A DNA stretch of 53,022 bases, taken from positions 1-53,022 of the forward strand of contig CAVKJG010000008.1 in assembly GCA_963656825.1 (NCBI GenBank). The letters run 5' to 3'. Origin of the DNA: CAG-841 sp963656825. GTDB taxonomy: Bacteria; Bacillota; Clostridia; Oscillospirales; CAG-272. This document shows, piece after piece, positions 39,922-47,753 of this stretch. A model generated the notes under the pieces. It saw nothing but the letters and a program-made list of their open reading frames with translations, was not told the origin of the DNA and did not search any database. A program made the translations under genes and the position numbers. Each line of letters begins with the position of its first letter. The first letter of the stretch is position 1.

Positions 39922-40521
39922 ATGAAAGAAAATAAAATCAGCGCAAAATCAACAGCAACGGTGGGCGTGCTCGGCGCCGTTGCGGCAATACTTATGTATC
40001 TTGAGTTTCCGCTTGCGTTTCTCATTCCGAGCTTTGTGAAATTCGATTTTTCCGATCTTCCGGCGTTGCTTGCGTCGTTTGCGCTCGGCCCGATGGCGGG
40101 GATTGCGGTCTGCTTTATAAAATGCCTGATACATGTTGCGGTATCGTCCAGCGCAGGAGTGGGAGAGCTTGCAAACTTCATTTTAGGGTGCTGCTTCGTT
40201 TTGCCCGCCGGAATAATATACAAACGTATAAAAACCAAAAAGTCAGCGCTCATCGGCTCTTTGGTCGGGTCTGTTGTGATGGCGGCGGCGAGCCTGCCCG
40301 TAAATTATTTTATAACCTATCCTTTCTATATGAGAGCTTACAGCCTCACCGAAGAAACGATTGTGTCGATGTACAGGGCGCTTATTCCGTCGGTCAAAGG
40401 ACTTGCGCAGGCGCTTCTTATCTTCAATGTGCCATTTACCCTTGCAAAAGGACTTATTGTTTCGACAATAGTTTTCTTCACCTACAAAAGACTTTCGCCC
40501 GTTCTTCACGGAAGGAAATAA
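39922..40521 (+). CDS. ribU: Riboflavin ECF transporter S component RibU
   Basis: A 199-residue membrane protein with six hydrophobic segments, from ATG 39922 (site AAAGGG). The pattern fits RibU: KSTATVGVLGAVAAILMYLEFPL (first helix), a conserved PSFVKFDFSDLPALLASFALGP run (about residues 35-56), and a C-terminal PFTLAKGLI helix. With the shared EcfT-EcfA module, encoded elsewhere, it imports riboflavin. The FMN riboswitch directly upstream strongly supports the substrate. No riboflavin biosynthesis gene is near, so the organism may depend on uptake, but that cannot be decided here. Confidence 0.94.
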   Translation: MKENKISAKSTATVGVLGAVAAILMYLEFPLAFLIPSFVKFDFSDLPALLASFALGPMAGIAVCFIKCLIHVAVSSSAGVGELANFILGCCFVLPAGIIYKRIKTKKSALIGSLVGSVVMAAASLPVNYFITYPFYMRAYSLTEETIVSMYRALIPSVKGLAQALLIFNVPFTLAKGLIVSTIVFFTYKRLSPVLHGRK

Positions 40522-40574
40522 TTCTGAAAACAAACGCATAGAATTGTGTAATAACATAAATCGGGAGTAAAAAT

Positions 40575-41072
40575 ATGCTTTTATCCATAGCAAATTCCAT
40601 ATCCGACTTTTTTCTGAACACCGTGGGCAAAGAGCTTTGTGTGTTCTTCTGCTCGATGATACCGATAATAGAGCTTCGCGGAGCGGTGCCGCTCGGCGCG
40701 GCATTCAAAATGCCTCCGCTTCAGACGTATCTTCTAAGCGTCCTCGGGAATATGGTTCCGGTGCCTTTTATATTGCTTTTCATCAAAGGCATAATCCGCC
40801 TTATGCAAAAGACAAAGACCTTCGCCGGATTTGCGAACTGGCTTCTTTCAAAAGCCGAAAAAAACAAAGAGAAAATATCCAAATACGGCTTCTGGGGAGT
40901 TGCCGTATTTATAATGATACCTCTTCCCGGAACGGGCGCATGGACGGGCAGCCTTGTCGCCGCGGTGCTCGATATGCCGTTCTGGAAGGCTATGCTTTCC
41001 GCCCTGCTCGGAGTTATGGCGGCGGGAGTTATAATGCTGCTTATATCTTACGGTATCGCAGGTATTGTATAA
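40575..41072 (+). CDS. COG2426 small multidrug-export-type membrane protein
   Basis: A 165-residue protein with four or five membrane segments. The diagnostic runs for the PF06695 family are IPIIELRGAVPLGAAF (about residues 29-44), LLSVLGNMVPVPFIL (about 52-66) and FIMIPLPGTGAWTGSLVAA (about 111-129). The name of the family comes from a weak early assignment; transport of drugs is not established. The ATG follows CGGGAG, 9 bases upstream. It lies 53 bases after ribU on the same strand and may be in the same FMN-controlled transcript, as no terminator intervenes. Confidence 0.85.
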   Translation: MLLSIANSISDFFLNTVGKELCVFFCSMIPIIELRGAVPLGAAFKMPPLQTYLLSVLGNMVPVPFILLFIKGIIRLMQKTKTFAGFANWLLSKAEKNKEKISKYGFWGVAVFIMIPLPGTGAWTGSLVAAVLDMPFWKAMLSALLGVMAAGVIMLLISYGIAGIV

Positions 41073-41088
41073 AAATATAAAATTCCTA

Positions 41089-41117
41089 TTGCATTGTTAA
41101 AAATTCTGTGTTATAAT
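41089..41117 (+). promoter_or_regulatory. Promoter of metK
   Basis: -35 TTGCAT (41089-41094), weak after TTG, 17-base spacer, -10 TATAAT (41112-41117). The transcript would open directly at the SAM riboswitch. Confidence 0.65.
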
Positions 41118-41123
41118 ATATGT

Positions 41124-41209
41124 ATCTTATCAAGAGAGGCGGAGGGACTGGCCCTGTGAAGCCCGGCAACCTGTATTTATACAAGGTGCCAATTCCCGAT
41201 AGATGAGAT
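41124..41209 (+). promoter_or_regulatory. SAM-I riboswitch (S-box)
   Basis: P1 ATCTTATC/GATGAGAT closes an S-box core with AGAGAGGCGGAGGGA, CTGGCCCTGTGAAGCCCGGC, the P3 hairpin CTTGTATAAATAC-like stem (41171-41185) and GTGCCAATTCCC. This is the standard S-adenosylmethionine sensor and it sits before metK, the SAM synthase. Confidence 0.96.
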
Positions 41210-41228
41210 TTGTTTTAAGCATTTCGGT

Positions 41229-41256
41229 CGTCTTGGGGAAATCCAAGGCGATTTTT
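41229..41256 (+). terminator. SAM riboswitch-controlled terminator
   Basis: CGTCTTGG (41229-41236) and CCAAGGCG (41243-41250) form the stem, followed by ATTTTT. It lies between the aptamer and the metK start, as expected for a SAM-off switch. Confidence 0.88.
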
Positions 41257-41300
41257 ATTCGGGACTGTTAAGAAATAATAGCTTAAAAGGAAAAACAAAA

Positions 41301-42488
41301 ATGGCAACAAGATTTTTTGCAACCGAATCGGTGACGGAAGGACATCCCGATAAGGTATGCGACAGAATTTCGGACAGCGTGCTTGACGCGCTTCTCCGTC
41401 AGGACGAAAACGCGCGCTGTGCGTGCGAAACCGCAGTTACCACTCAGCACGTTCTTGTAATGGGCGAGATAACGGCAAACGCAGATATAGACGTTGAAAA
41501 AACGGTAAGAGATGCGGTCCGCGATATCGGCTACACAAAAAAAGAATACGGCTTTGACTGTGACAACCTTAAAATTCTCAATCTTATACATACTCAGTCG
41601 CCGGATATAGCGATGGGCGTGGACGAATCGCTTGAAGCAAAAGAGGGCGACGGCGACGGCTTTGACATCGGCGCGGGCGATCAGGGAATGGTGTTCGGTT
41701 ATGCGTGCAGAGAAACGGAAAATTTTATGCCGCTCGGATATTCGATAGCCACAAATCTTTCAAAAAGGCTTGCGGCTGTAAGAAAAAGCGGCGATATAGA
41801 CTATCTTCGTCCGGACGGAAAAACTCAGGTTACCGTTCAGTACGACGGCGACACTCCCGTAAGACTCGACAACATAGTCGTTTCCGCGCATCATGATCCA
41901 AAGGCTTCTCAGAAGCAGATCCGCAGTGACATAATAGAAAAGGTTATTTATCCTGTCGTGCCGAAGCATTTAATCGACGCAGATACAAAAATATACGTAA
42001 ATCCGACGGGCAGATTTGTTGTCGGCGGGCCGGACGGCGACAGCGGTCTTACCGGAAGAAAAATAATAGTCGATACCTACGGCGGATATTCAAGACACGG
42101 CGGCGGCGCATTTTCCGGAAAGGACGCAACAAAGGTTGACAGAAGCGCCTGCTACGCGGCAAGATATGCGGCAAAGAATATAATCGCGTCGGGCGCAGCC
42201 GACAGATGCGAGGTTCAGATAGCTTATGCCATCGGCGTTGCGCATCCGCTTTGCGTAAACGTAAACACCTTCGGAACGGGAAAAGCTTCGGACGAGAAAA
42301 TCGCAAAGGCTCTGCGCGAAACGGTGGACTTCCGTCCTGCCGCAATAATTTCGTATTTCGGACTCAGAAAGCCGATATTTGCTCCGCTTTCGGCATACGG
42401 CCATTTCGGAAGAGAAGAGCTTGGCGTTCGCTTTGAGAAAACCGACATAGCCGACATAATAGCCGACAAGCTCGGGCTGAGAGTCTGA
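41301..42488 (+). CDS. metK: S-adenosylmethionine synthase
   Basis: A 395-residue enzyme of normal length that joins methionine and ATP to SAM. Signature sites: ESVTEGHPDKVCDRISDSV (about residues 8-26, ATP site), GAGDQGMVFGYA (about 122-133), and the glycine-rich GGAFSGKDATKVDRSA (about 263-278) with the active-site Lys and Asp. The ATG follows AAAAGGAAA. Expression is set by the SAM-I riboswitch and terminator in the 184-base leader. Confidence 0.97.
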   Translation: MATRFFATESVTEGHPDKVCDRISDSVLDALLRQDENARCACETAVTTQHVLVMGEITANADIDVEKTVRDAVRDIGYTKKEYGFDCDNLKILNLIHTQSPDIAMGVDESLEAKEGDGDGFDIGAGDQGMVFGYACRETENFMPLGYSIATNLSKRLAAVRKSGDIDYLRPDGKTQVTVQYDGDTPVRLDNIVVSAHHDPKASQKQIRSDIIEKVIYPVVPKHLIDADTKIYVNPTGRFVVGGPDGDSGLTGRKIIVDTYGGYSRHGGGAFSGKDATKVDRSACYAARYAAKNIIASGAADRCEVQIAYAIGVAHPLCVNVNTFGTGKASDEKIAKALRETVDFRPAAIISYFGLRKPIFAPLSAYGHFGREELGVRFEKTDIADIIADKLGLRV

Positions 42489-42508
42489 CAAAGCAAAACA
42501 AAATAACA

Positions 42509-42558
42509 AACGGGCGACCTTTTTCATATCATATGATAAAAGCAAAAAGGAGCCCGTT
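42509..42558 (+). promoter_or_regulatory. Hairpin masking the ribosome site of the small membrane protein gene
   Basis: AACGGGC (42509-42515) pairs with GCCCGTT (42552-42558), and CCTTTTT (42518-42524) with AAAAAGG (42544-42550), separated by a 2x1 interior loop. The terminal loop holds the palindrome ATCATATGAT. The whole AAAAGGAG ribosome site is in the stem, which ends at the base before ATG 42559. The run of U facing the Shine-Dalgarno purines resembles a fourU RNA thermometer. Confidence 0.6.
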
Positions 42559-42876
42559 ATGTGTATATTCATAAGGATTTTTCTTTCACTTTGCATTTTT
42601 TACGGAATTTATATTGTCGCAAGCGCACTTATCGCATTTTGCGCCGGCAGGGAGCTGCAGCGTCGCGGCTGTGACTGTGACGGCGAAAAAATAAGCATAT
42701 ACGCCGATTCCGAAAACGCGGAATACTGCATAAGAGCCGCGATAGCAAAATCGGCTTTCAGGGCTAAAAAAATAACGGTGAACATTCCGAAGTCGTCTCC
42801 CGAACGGGAAAAAACGGCGGAAATCGCCGAAAAATTCAGAAGAAAATACAAAAATATAAAGATAAATTATAACTAA
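42559..42876 (+). CDS. Small single-pass membrane protein, function unknown
   Basis: A 105-residue protein that I do not recognise. It starts with ATG 42559, seven bases after AAAAGGAG. Residues 3-28 are hydrophobic (IFIRIFLSLCIFYGIYIV and on), a single membrane helix or uncleaved signal. The rest is soluble: a Cys-containing turn (RRGCDCDG, about 36-43), then a stretch with alternating strands and helices (ISIYADSENAEYCIRAAI, KKITVNIPKSS) and a basic C-terminus (KFRRKYKNIKINYN). It lies between metK and recD2 on the same strand with 12 bases to recD2. The coding look (good ribosome site, clean topology) is convincing; the function is open. Confidence 0.65.
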   Translation: MCIFIRIFLSLCIFYGIYIVASALIAFCAGRELQRRGCDCDGEKISIYADSENAEYCIRAAIAKSAFRAKKITVNIPKSSPEREKTAEIAEKFRRKYKNIKINYN

Positions 42877-42888
42877 AAGGAAGTCAAA

Positions 42889-45126
42889 ATGGACGGTATG
42901 GGAATCGGTGAAGAGCTGATAAAGATCTCCGGAATTATTGAAAAAATAATATATCAGAACGAAGAAAACGGCTATACCGTCTGTGATATCGCCACAGATG
43001 ACGACGAGCTTGTAACGGCGGTGGGCATAATGCCGTATCTTTGCGAGGGCGAAAGCATAGAAGCCGGCGGCAAGTGGACGATGCATCCGCAGTTCGGGCA
43101 TCAGTTTGCGGTTGAATATTACGAAAAACAGCTTCCTTCAACCGAAAGCGCGATACTCAAATATCTTTCATCGGGCGCAGTGCGCGGAATAGGCAAGGCT
43201 ACGGCAAAGCGCATAGTCGAAAAATACGGGCTTGAAAGCTTCGATGTTATCGAGAAAAATCCCGAATGGCTTGCCGATATTTCCGGAATTTCTCCGAAAA
43301 AGGCAAAGGAAATAGGGGAAAACTTCAGAGCGCAGTTCGGTATGCGCTCGGTTATGATGTTCTGCCGCGATTATTTCGGAGCGCTTACATCGGTGAAAAT
43401 ATATAAGCGCTTCGGCAGCGGAGCGGTGGATATGATAAAGGCAAATCCGTATCTTCTGTGCGACGAAATAAGCGGAATAGGCTTTGAAAAAGCCGACGCC
43501 GTCGCACGCTCGCTCGGAATTCCGAAGGATTCGAGGGAGAGGATTGCCGCGGGAATAAAATTTGTGCTTACATACAATCAGTATTCGAGCGGGCACGTTT
43601 ATCTTCCGCAGAACAAGCTTGTGGAAACGTCGTGCAAGCTGCTTTCGTGCAGCGCGGACGACGCCGAAAACGAGCTCGGAGCGCTTGTGATGCGCGGCGA
43701 GCTTGTGCTTGAAAAGCTTGACAGGAGAAACTGCATTTACACAAAGGAATCTCACAGGGCGGAAAAATATATAGTTGAAAAGCTGGACGAGCTGTCAAGT
43801 GCAGATCACAGCATAGATACGGCGAACGTTTCGGTGCTGATAGAGCGTGTGGAGGTTGAAAACGGAATATCGTATGCAAAGCTTCAGAAAAAGGCGATAA
43901 CGGATTCGCTTTGTCAGGGCGTGTTTGTGCTTACGGGCGGTCCCGGAACGGGAAAAACCACCGTTGCAAGAGCGATAATACGGATATTTGAAACGCTCGG
44001 ACTTTCCGTTGCGCTTTGTGCGCCGACAGGTCGCGCCGCCAAAAGAATGACCGAGGCGACGGGCAGGGAAGCGAAAACCATTCACCGTCTGCTGGAAACG
44101 GAGCGCGGCTCGGACGACGAGCCGAAATTTCATCGCGGCGAGAATTGCCCGCTCGATGAGGACGTTATACTTGTTGACGAATCCTCAATGATAGATATTT
44201 ATCTTATGGAGGCGCTGCTGCGCGCCGTAAGACCGACGGCACGCCTTATTATGATAGGCGACGCAAATCAGCTTCCGCCGGTGGGACCCGGGTGCGTGTT
44301 CAGGGATATCATAGCTTCGGACAGGTACAATACGGTTGAACTGAAATATATTTTCCGTCAGGCTATGGAAAGTCAGATCGTGACGAACGCCCACGCGGTA
44401 AACGACGGCGAGCATATAGATCTTACGAAAAAGGACGGAGATTTCTTTTTTCTTCCGCGCGAAACGGACGAGCTTACCGCGCAGACCGTGGTGGAGCTTT
44501 GCAAAAAGCGTTTGCCGAAAAGCTACGGACTTTCCGTGTTTGACGGTATACAGGTCATAACGCCGTCGAAAAAGGGCGTTGCCGGAACGGAAGCGCTTTG
44601 CAGTGCGCTTCAGAGCGCAATAAATCCGCCTTCAAAAAGCAGGAGGGAATTCCGTCGCAAAACGACCGTGCTCCGCGAGGGCGACAAGGTTATGCAGGTG
44701 AAAAACAATTACGGCATAACATGGATCCGCGCGGACGGCGAAGAAGGAACGGGCGTTTTCAACGGAGATATCGGGGTTATAGTCAGAATAAGCAGCTCCG
44801 AAGAAAAAATAACCGTCGATTACGACGGCAAAATCGTTGAATACGATTTTGTATCGGCGGAGGAGCTTGAGCTTGCCTATGCCGTTACGGTGCATAAAAG
44901 CCAGGGCAGCGAATATCCGATAGTCATCATTCCGCTTTACCGATATACGCAAAAGCTTCTTACCCGTAATCTTCTTTATACGGCGATAACAAGAGCGCAG
45001 AATATGGTTATTCTTGTCGGCGACGGAGCGGTTGCCGATATGATGGTTGACAACAACCGTCAGACAAAGCGTTATACGGGGCTTGAATATTTTCTCGGGA
45101 GGTTTGACGAAAATGAAGCTGACTGA
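42889..45126 (+). CDS. recD2: ATP-dependent RecD2-type DNA helicase
   Basis: A 745-residue SF1B helicase of the RecD2 (YrrC) type, found in bacteria without a matching role in RecBCD. The N-terminal OB-like domain has ENGYTVCDI, then a helix-hairpin-helix region (GIGKATAKRIVEKYG, about residues 99-113; DISGISPKKAKEIG, about 129-142). Walker A is LTGGPGTGKTT (about 346-356), Walker B is ILVDESSMID (about 425-434), and motif VI region is AVTVHKSQGSEYPIVI (about 664-679). It acts in replication and repair. The ATG follows AAGGAAG. It overlaps comFC by 14 bases. Confidence 0.95.
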   Translation: MDGMGIGEELIKISGIIEKIIYQNEENGYTVCDIATDDDELVTAVGIMPYLCEGESIEAGGKWTMHPQFGHQFAVEYYEKQLPSTESAILKYLSSGAVRGIGKATAKRIVEKYGLESFDVIEKNPEWLADISGISPKKAKEIGENFRAQFGMRSVMMFCRDYFGALTSVKIYKRFGSGAVDMIKANPYLLCDEISGIGFEKADAVARSLGIPKDSRERIAAGIKFVLTYNQYSSGHVYLPQNKLVETSCKLLSCSADDAENELGALVMRGELVLEKLDRRNCIYTKESHRAEKYIVEKLDELSSADHSIDTANVSVLIERVEVENGISYAKLQKKAITDSLCQGVFVLTGGPGTGKTTVARAIIRIFETLGLSVALCAPTGRAAKRMTEATGREAKTIHRLLETERGSDDEPKFHRGENCPLDEDVILVDESSMIDIYLMEALLRAVRPTARLIMIGDANQLPPVGPGCVFRDIIASDRYNTVELKYIFRQAMESQIVTNAHAVNDGEHIDLTKKDGDFFFLPRETDELTAQTVVELCKKRLPKSYGLSVFDGIQVITPSKKGVAGTEALCSALQSAINPPSKSRREFRRKTTVLREGDKVMQVKNNYGITWIRADGEEGTGVFNGDIGVIVRISSSEEKITVDYDGKIVEYDFVSAEELELAYAVTVHKSQGSEYPIVIIPLYRYTQKLLTRNLLYTAITRAQNMVILVGDGAVADMMVDNNRQTKRYTGLEYFLGRFDENEAD

Positions 45127-45820
45127 GCTTATTTTTCCGCCGAAATGCCTGTTGTGCGGAAAGGTGACGCATGGCGAATATCTTTGCGGCGACTGCGCCG
45201 GAAAATATAAAACCGTCTGCGAAAAGCACTGCGATATATGCTTCAAGCCGCAAGCCGACTGCAGATGTCATCACATAGACGGAGTTGACACGGAAATTCA
45301 CGTTTTTGAATTCGACGAAGGGATATCGAGAAAGCTTATATATTCTCTCAAACACAAAAACAGCAGACGTCTGCGCGAATTTCTTGCAGTCGGGTGCGAG
45401 CGCGCGCTGATGTCGGCAATAACGGATATAGGCGGATTTTCGGAATGTGTGCTTACATATGCTCCGCGAAGCAGGGATAGCATAGACGAATACGGCTTTG
45501 ATCACGCAAGGGAGCTTTGCAGAATAATATCGCGCCTGACCGAAATTCCGATGCAGACGCTTATCGTTCACGGGAAAAGCTCGCAAAAGCAAAAGGAGCT
45601 TACCGCTCGCGAAAGACGCGACAACGCCGAAAGCACATATTCCTGTGCGAAGAAGGTCAAAGCTCCGTATAAGGTTATAATAGTAGACGACGTTACGACC
45701 ACGGGCAGCACAATATCAAGCTGCGCCAGAATTGTAAGGGCGCTCGGCGCGGAATATGTGGCTGCGCTTACGGTGGCATATACTCCGAAAAAAGAACATA
45801 AAAGAGGTGATAATACTTGA
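45113..45820 (+). CDS. ComF family protein (amidophosphoribosyltransferase-like)
   Basis: A 235-residue ComFC-type protein from ATG 45113, preceded by GGGAGG inside the end of recD2; upstream in-frame codons are not used. An N-terminal zinc finger uses CLLCGK, CGDC, CDIC and CRCH (about residues 12-50). The C-terminal phosphoribosyltransferase fold carries the PRPP loop VIIVDDVTTTGSTI (about 189-202). ComFC acts with the ComFA helicase in DNA uptake by competent cells, though many carriers are not known to be competent. Its stop overlaps the next start by 4 bases, so recD2, comF and the M15 gene form an operon. Confidence 0.9.
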   Translation: MKLTELIFPPKCLLCGKVTHGEYLCGDCAGKYKTVCEKHCDICFKPQADCRCHHIDGVDTEIHVFEFDEGISRKLIYSLKHKNSRRLREFLAVGCERALMSAITDIGGFSECVLTYAPRSRDSIDEYGFDHARELCRIISRLTEIPMQTLIVHGKSSQKQKELTARERRDNAESTYSCAKKVKAPYKVIIVDDVTTTGSTISSCARIVRALGAEYVAALTVAYTPKKEHKRGDNT

Positions 45821-46689
45821 CAAAGACAAACAAAAAAAGATTTTTTATAATAGTTCTTTGCGCCGCTTTAATGGCGATGGCATTGCTTTTTGCATATATT
45901 TTAAGATATCATTTCTGGCGTATTTACGGATTTTTCGACGGAATGAGAAAAGGAGAAAGGGAAATTCTTTCGCAGATAAGCGTTGACGCGGCAGAGCTTA
46001 AAAGCTTTGAAATATCTGAGCTTGAAGGCACGGAGGGCATAATATACAGCAACGTACTGTGGCTTGTGAATTCTTCGCATCCGCTTTCGGAGCAGGATGT
46101 TCCCGCCGTTGCCGTGATAGACGATGATAACAGCGTCAGCACCTATGCTCTTTATGATCTGGAAAGACTTTTTGCAGAGGTTAAAAATCGCTTCGGAAAG
46201 GATTTGCTTCTGACAAGCACATACAGGACGCGCGAATATCAGGCGTGGGTATACGAAAACAATCCTTACGCGGTTCCGGCAGGAACAAGCGAACACGAAA
46301 CGGGACTTGCCGTAGATGTGAAGATAGACGGATATCCGCAGAAGAGATTTATAAACAGCAATGTCGGCAGATGGGTGGCGAAAAATTCATATAAGTTCGG
46401 GTTTATCATACGTTATACCATGTGGGGCGAAAAGATGACGGGTGTCGAATACGAGCCTTGGCATCTGCGTTATGTAAGCGAGCCGCACGCCGAGATAATA
46501 TACCGCAGTAAAATTACGCTTGAAGAATATGCCTCTCTTTACGAGGACGGACAATTTTATTCTTTCGGAGATTATGTTATATCTCATCAGTCAGGCTCGG
46601 AGGGGAAGCTGCTCTTTCCCGATACGGATAAAAACATTTATGTTTCTCCCGATAATGCCGGAGGGTATTATATCTGGGCGAAAAGATAA
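45817..46689 (+). CDS. M15 family D-alanyl-D-alanine carboxypeptidase (VanY/LdcB-like)
   Basis: A 290-residue protein starting at TTG 45817, which overlaps the comF stop (TTGA), after AAAGAGGTGATA. One N-terminal membrane anchor (about residues 7-28) puts the enzyme outside the cell. The zinc peptidase core has SEHETGLAVDV (about 157-167), giving zinc ligands His and Asp, and YEPWHLRYV (about 211-219), giving Glu and His. These enzymes trim the D-Ala end of cell-wall stem peptides. Beyond the core, about 60 extra residues lie at the C-terminus. Second enzyme of this family in the window; see 47086-47748. Confidence 0.9.
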   Translation: MTKTNKKRFFIIVLCAALMAMALLFAYILRYHFWRIYGFFDGMRKGEREILSQISVDAAELKSFEISELEGTEGIIYSNVLWLVNSSHPLSEQDVPAVAVIDDDNSVSTYALYDLERLFAEVKNRFGKDLLLTSTYRTREYQAWVYENNPYAVPAGTSEHETGLAVDVKIDGYPQKRFINSNVGRWVAKNSYKFGFIIRYTMWGEKMTGVEYEPWHLRYVSEPHAEIIYRSKITLEEYASLYEDGQFYSFGDYVISHQSGSEGKLLFPDTDKNIYVSPDNAGGYYIWAKR

Positions 46690-46693
46690 AAAG

Positions 46694-46723
46694 AAATGCG
46701 TCGATGAAATCGGCGCATTTTTT
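46694..46723 (+). terminator. Intrinsic terminator of the recD2 operon
   Basis: AAATGCGTCGAT, loop GAA, ATCGGCGCATTT (one G-U pair), then TTT. It starts 4 bases after the M15 stop codon. Confidence 0.85.
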
Positions 46724-46802
46724 GATATTGATACGGATATTTTCAATAGTCCGTAAGGATAAAGCCATCAGTGGTTGGGGGAAAAAGAAAAAACCGCATT
46801 TA

Positions 46803-46905
46803 CCCTACGGGAATCGATTCTCGCGGCTCTACGCTGCTCGGTCGTCGCGGCTCTGACAGCCTAATTAAAGGCTGTCATTCACTACCGCTCCTTCGATTCC
46901 CTCGG
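46803..46905. repeat. Small tRNA-derived or MITE-like element with imperfect terminal inverted repeats
   Basis: About 103 bases without a gene. The left end CCCTACGGGAATCGA (46803-46817) is identical over 15 bases to the T-arm region of tRNA-Glu at 46954-46968. GGGAATCGA at the left faces TCGATTCCC at the right (46893-46901), and the pairing continues imperfectly inward over about 20 bases. Inside are a direct repeat TCGCGGCTCT (46821 and 46845 areas) and a hairpin GACAGCC/GGCTGTC (46855-46876). No transposase is present. It may be a relic left beside a tRNA integration site or a non-autonomous repeat. Confidence 0.5.
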
Positions 46906-46908
46906 AGC

Positions 46909-46947
46909 AAAAAAATAAAAGCACCCACAGGGTGCTTTTATTTTTTT
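46909..46947 (-). terminator. Terminator of tRNA-Glu
   Basis: AATAAAAGCACCC / GGGTGCTTTTATT with a 3-base loop and T or A runs on both sides. On minus it begins at the last base of the encoded CCA, so termination follows the mature tRNA end directly. It could also act on plus. Confidence 0.88.
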
Positions 46948-47021
46948 GGTGACCCCTACGGGAATCGAACCCATGATTGCGCCGTGAGAGGGCGCCGTCT
47001 TAGCCGCTTGACCAAGGGGCC
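46947..47021 (-). tRNA. tRNA-Glu (anticodon CUC)
   Basis: Minus strand: acceptor GGCCCCT/AGGGGTC, discriminator A, encoded CCA, anticodon arm CGCC-CTCTCAC-GGCG giving anticodon CUC, T-loop TTCGATT. It reads GAG codons; a second tRNA-Glu with UUC is presumably elsewhere. Confidence 0.93.
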
Positions 47022-47044
47022 ATAGTCTTTTGCGGAACAACAGT

Positions 47045-47073
47045 ATTATACCATACAATTTTATAAAATGCAA
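47045..47073 (-). promoter_or_regulatory. Promoter of tRNA-Glu
   Basis: Minus strand: -35 TTGCAT (47073-47068), 17-base spacer, -10 TATAAT (47050-47045). It begins right behind the stop codon of the M15 gene upstream. Confidence 0.78.
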
Positions 47074-47085
47074 GATGTTTTTTAT

Positions 47086-47748
47086 TTATTTTTGATTATT
47101 TTTAAGGTATTCTTCAAGGCAAAGCCCCGATTGTTTAATTTTTTCCGCATTTTCTTCGCCGACATAACGCCAATGCCACGGTTCAAAAGCAATTTTGGTT
47201 ATATCCTCTTTGCCTTTCGGATAACGCAGAATATAGCCGAAGCGATAAGCATTTTCGCAAAGCCAATCATAATACTGACTGTTTTCAAAATCCGTTGTGG
47301 CAGTGGCTCTGTCGTGCATATCGACGCAAAGTCCGCTCTGATGCTCGCTTTCTCCCGGGCGTGCGGTATAGCGCGCGGCGAGTTTTTCCGCTTTTTCGTG
47401 GCTGTAACCCATATTTTCATAGTCATTTGCAGAGCTTTCAAAAAGATATTTTTGCATATCATAGCTTCTGTACCCGCTGGTTACGGTTACGGGCGGAGCG
47501 TCTGTACTGAAATATTTTTCCATAGCGCAGATAAGCTTTTCAAGTGCGTCTGCGGCTTCTTTTGTTATTTTCTGAGCCGATCTGCCGTCGGGACGTGTTG
47601 ATTTTATATCAATAAGTTCGCAGGGGACAAAGTCTTTTGGAAGCGGATTTTCCGAATTTACAAGCAAAATGTCGGACGCAGATATATTAAAAGAAAACAG
47701 TAAAACAAAAAGCACGGCAAGAGCCGTGCTTTTTATAAATTTTGTCAT
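47086..47748 (-). CDS. Secreted M15 family D-alanyl-D-alanine carboxypeptidase (VanY-like)
   Basis: A 220-residue protein with a clear signal peptide (KFIKSTALAVLFVLLFSF, cleavage after about residue 24). The zinc site is built from SEHQSGLCVDMHD (about residues 135-147) and FEPWHWRYV (about 190-198). SGYRSYDMQKYLF (about 91-103) is the usual family start of the core. It would remove terminal D-Ala from peptidoglycan stems outside the membrane. Two oddities affect expression: a perfect terminator hairpin lies within codons 5-14, and a second hairpin masks the ribosome site. No vanA-type resistance genes are near, so this looks like wall turnover, not glycopeptide resistance. Confidence 0.9.
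   Translation of the reverse strand: MTKFIKSTALAVLFVLLFSFNISASDILLVNSENPLPKDFVPCELIDIKSTRPDGRSAQKITKEAADALEKLICAMEKYFSTDAPPVTVTSGYRSYDMQKYLFESSANDYENMGYSHEKAEKLAARYTARPGESEHQSGLCVDMHDRATATTDFENSQYYDWLCENAYRFGYILRYPKGKEDITKIAFEPWHWRYVGEENAEKIKQSGLCLEEYLKNNQK
47702..47734 (-). terminator. Intrinsic terminator inside the start of the M15 peptidase gene
   Basis: Minus strand: AAAAAGCACGGC (47734-47723), loop TCTT, GCCGTGCTTTTT (47718-47707), then GTTTTA. The 12-bp stem is perfect and the U-tract is good. It lies in codons 5-14 of the 47086-47748 gene and about 60 bases after the tatD stop, so it may end the metG-tatD transcript while also coding for the signal peptide. Confidence 0.75.
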
Positions 47749-47753
47749 ATTTT

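Noticed and set aside
45817..47748. Glycopeptide resistance (van) locus
   Set aside because: Only VanY-like M15 peptidases are present; there is no VanA/B-type ligase, VanH, VanX or VanRS pair. Cell-wall turnover explains them.
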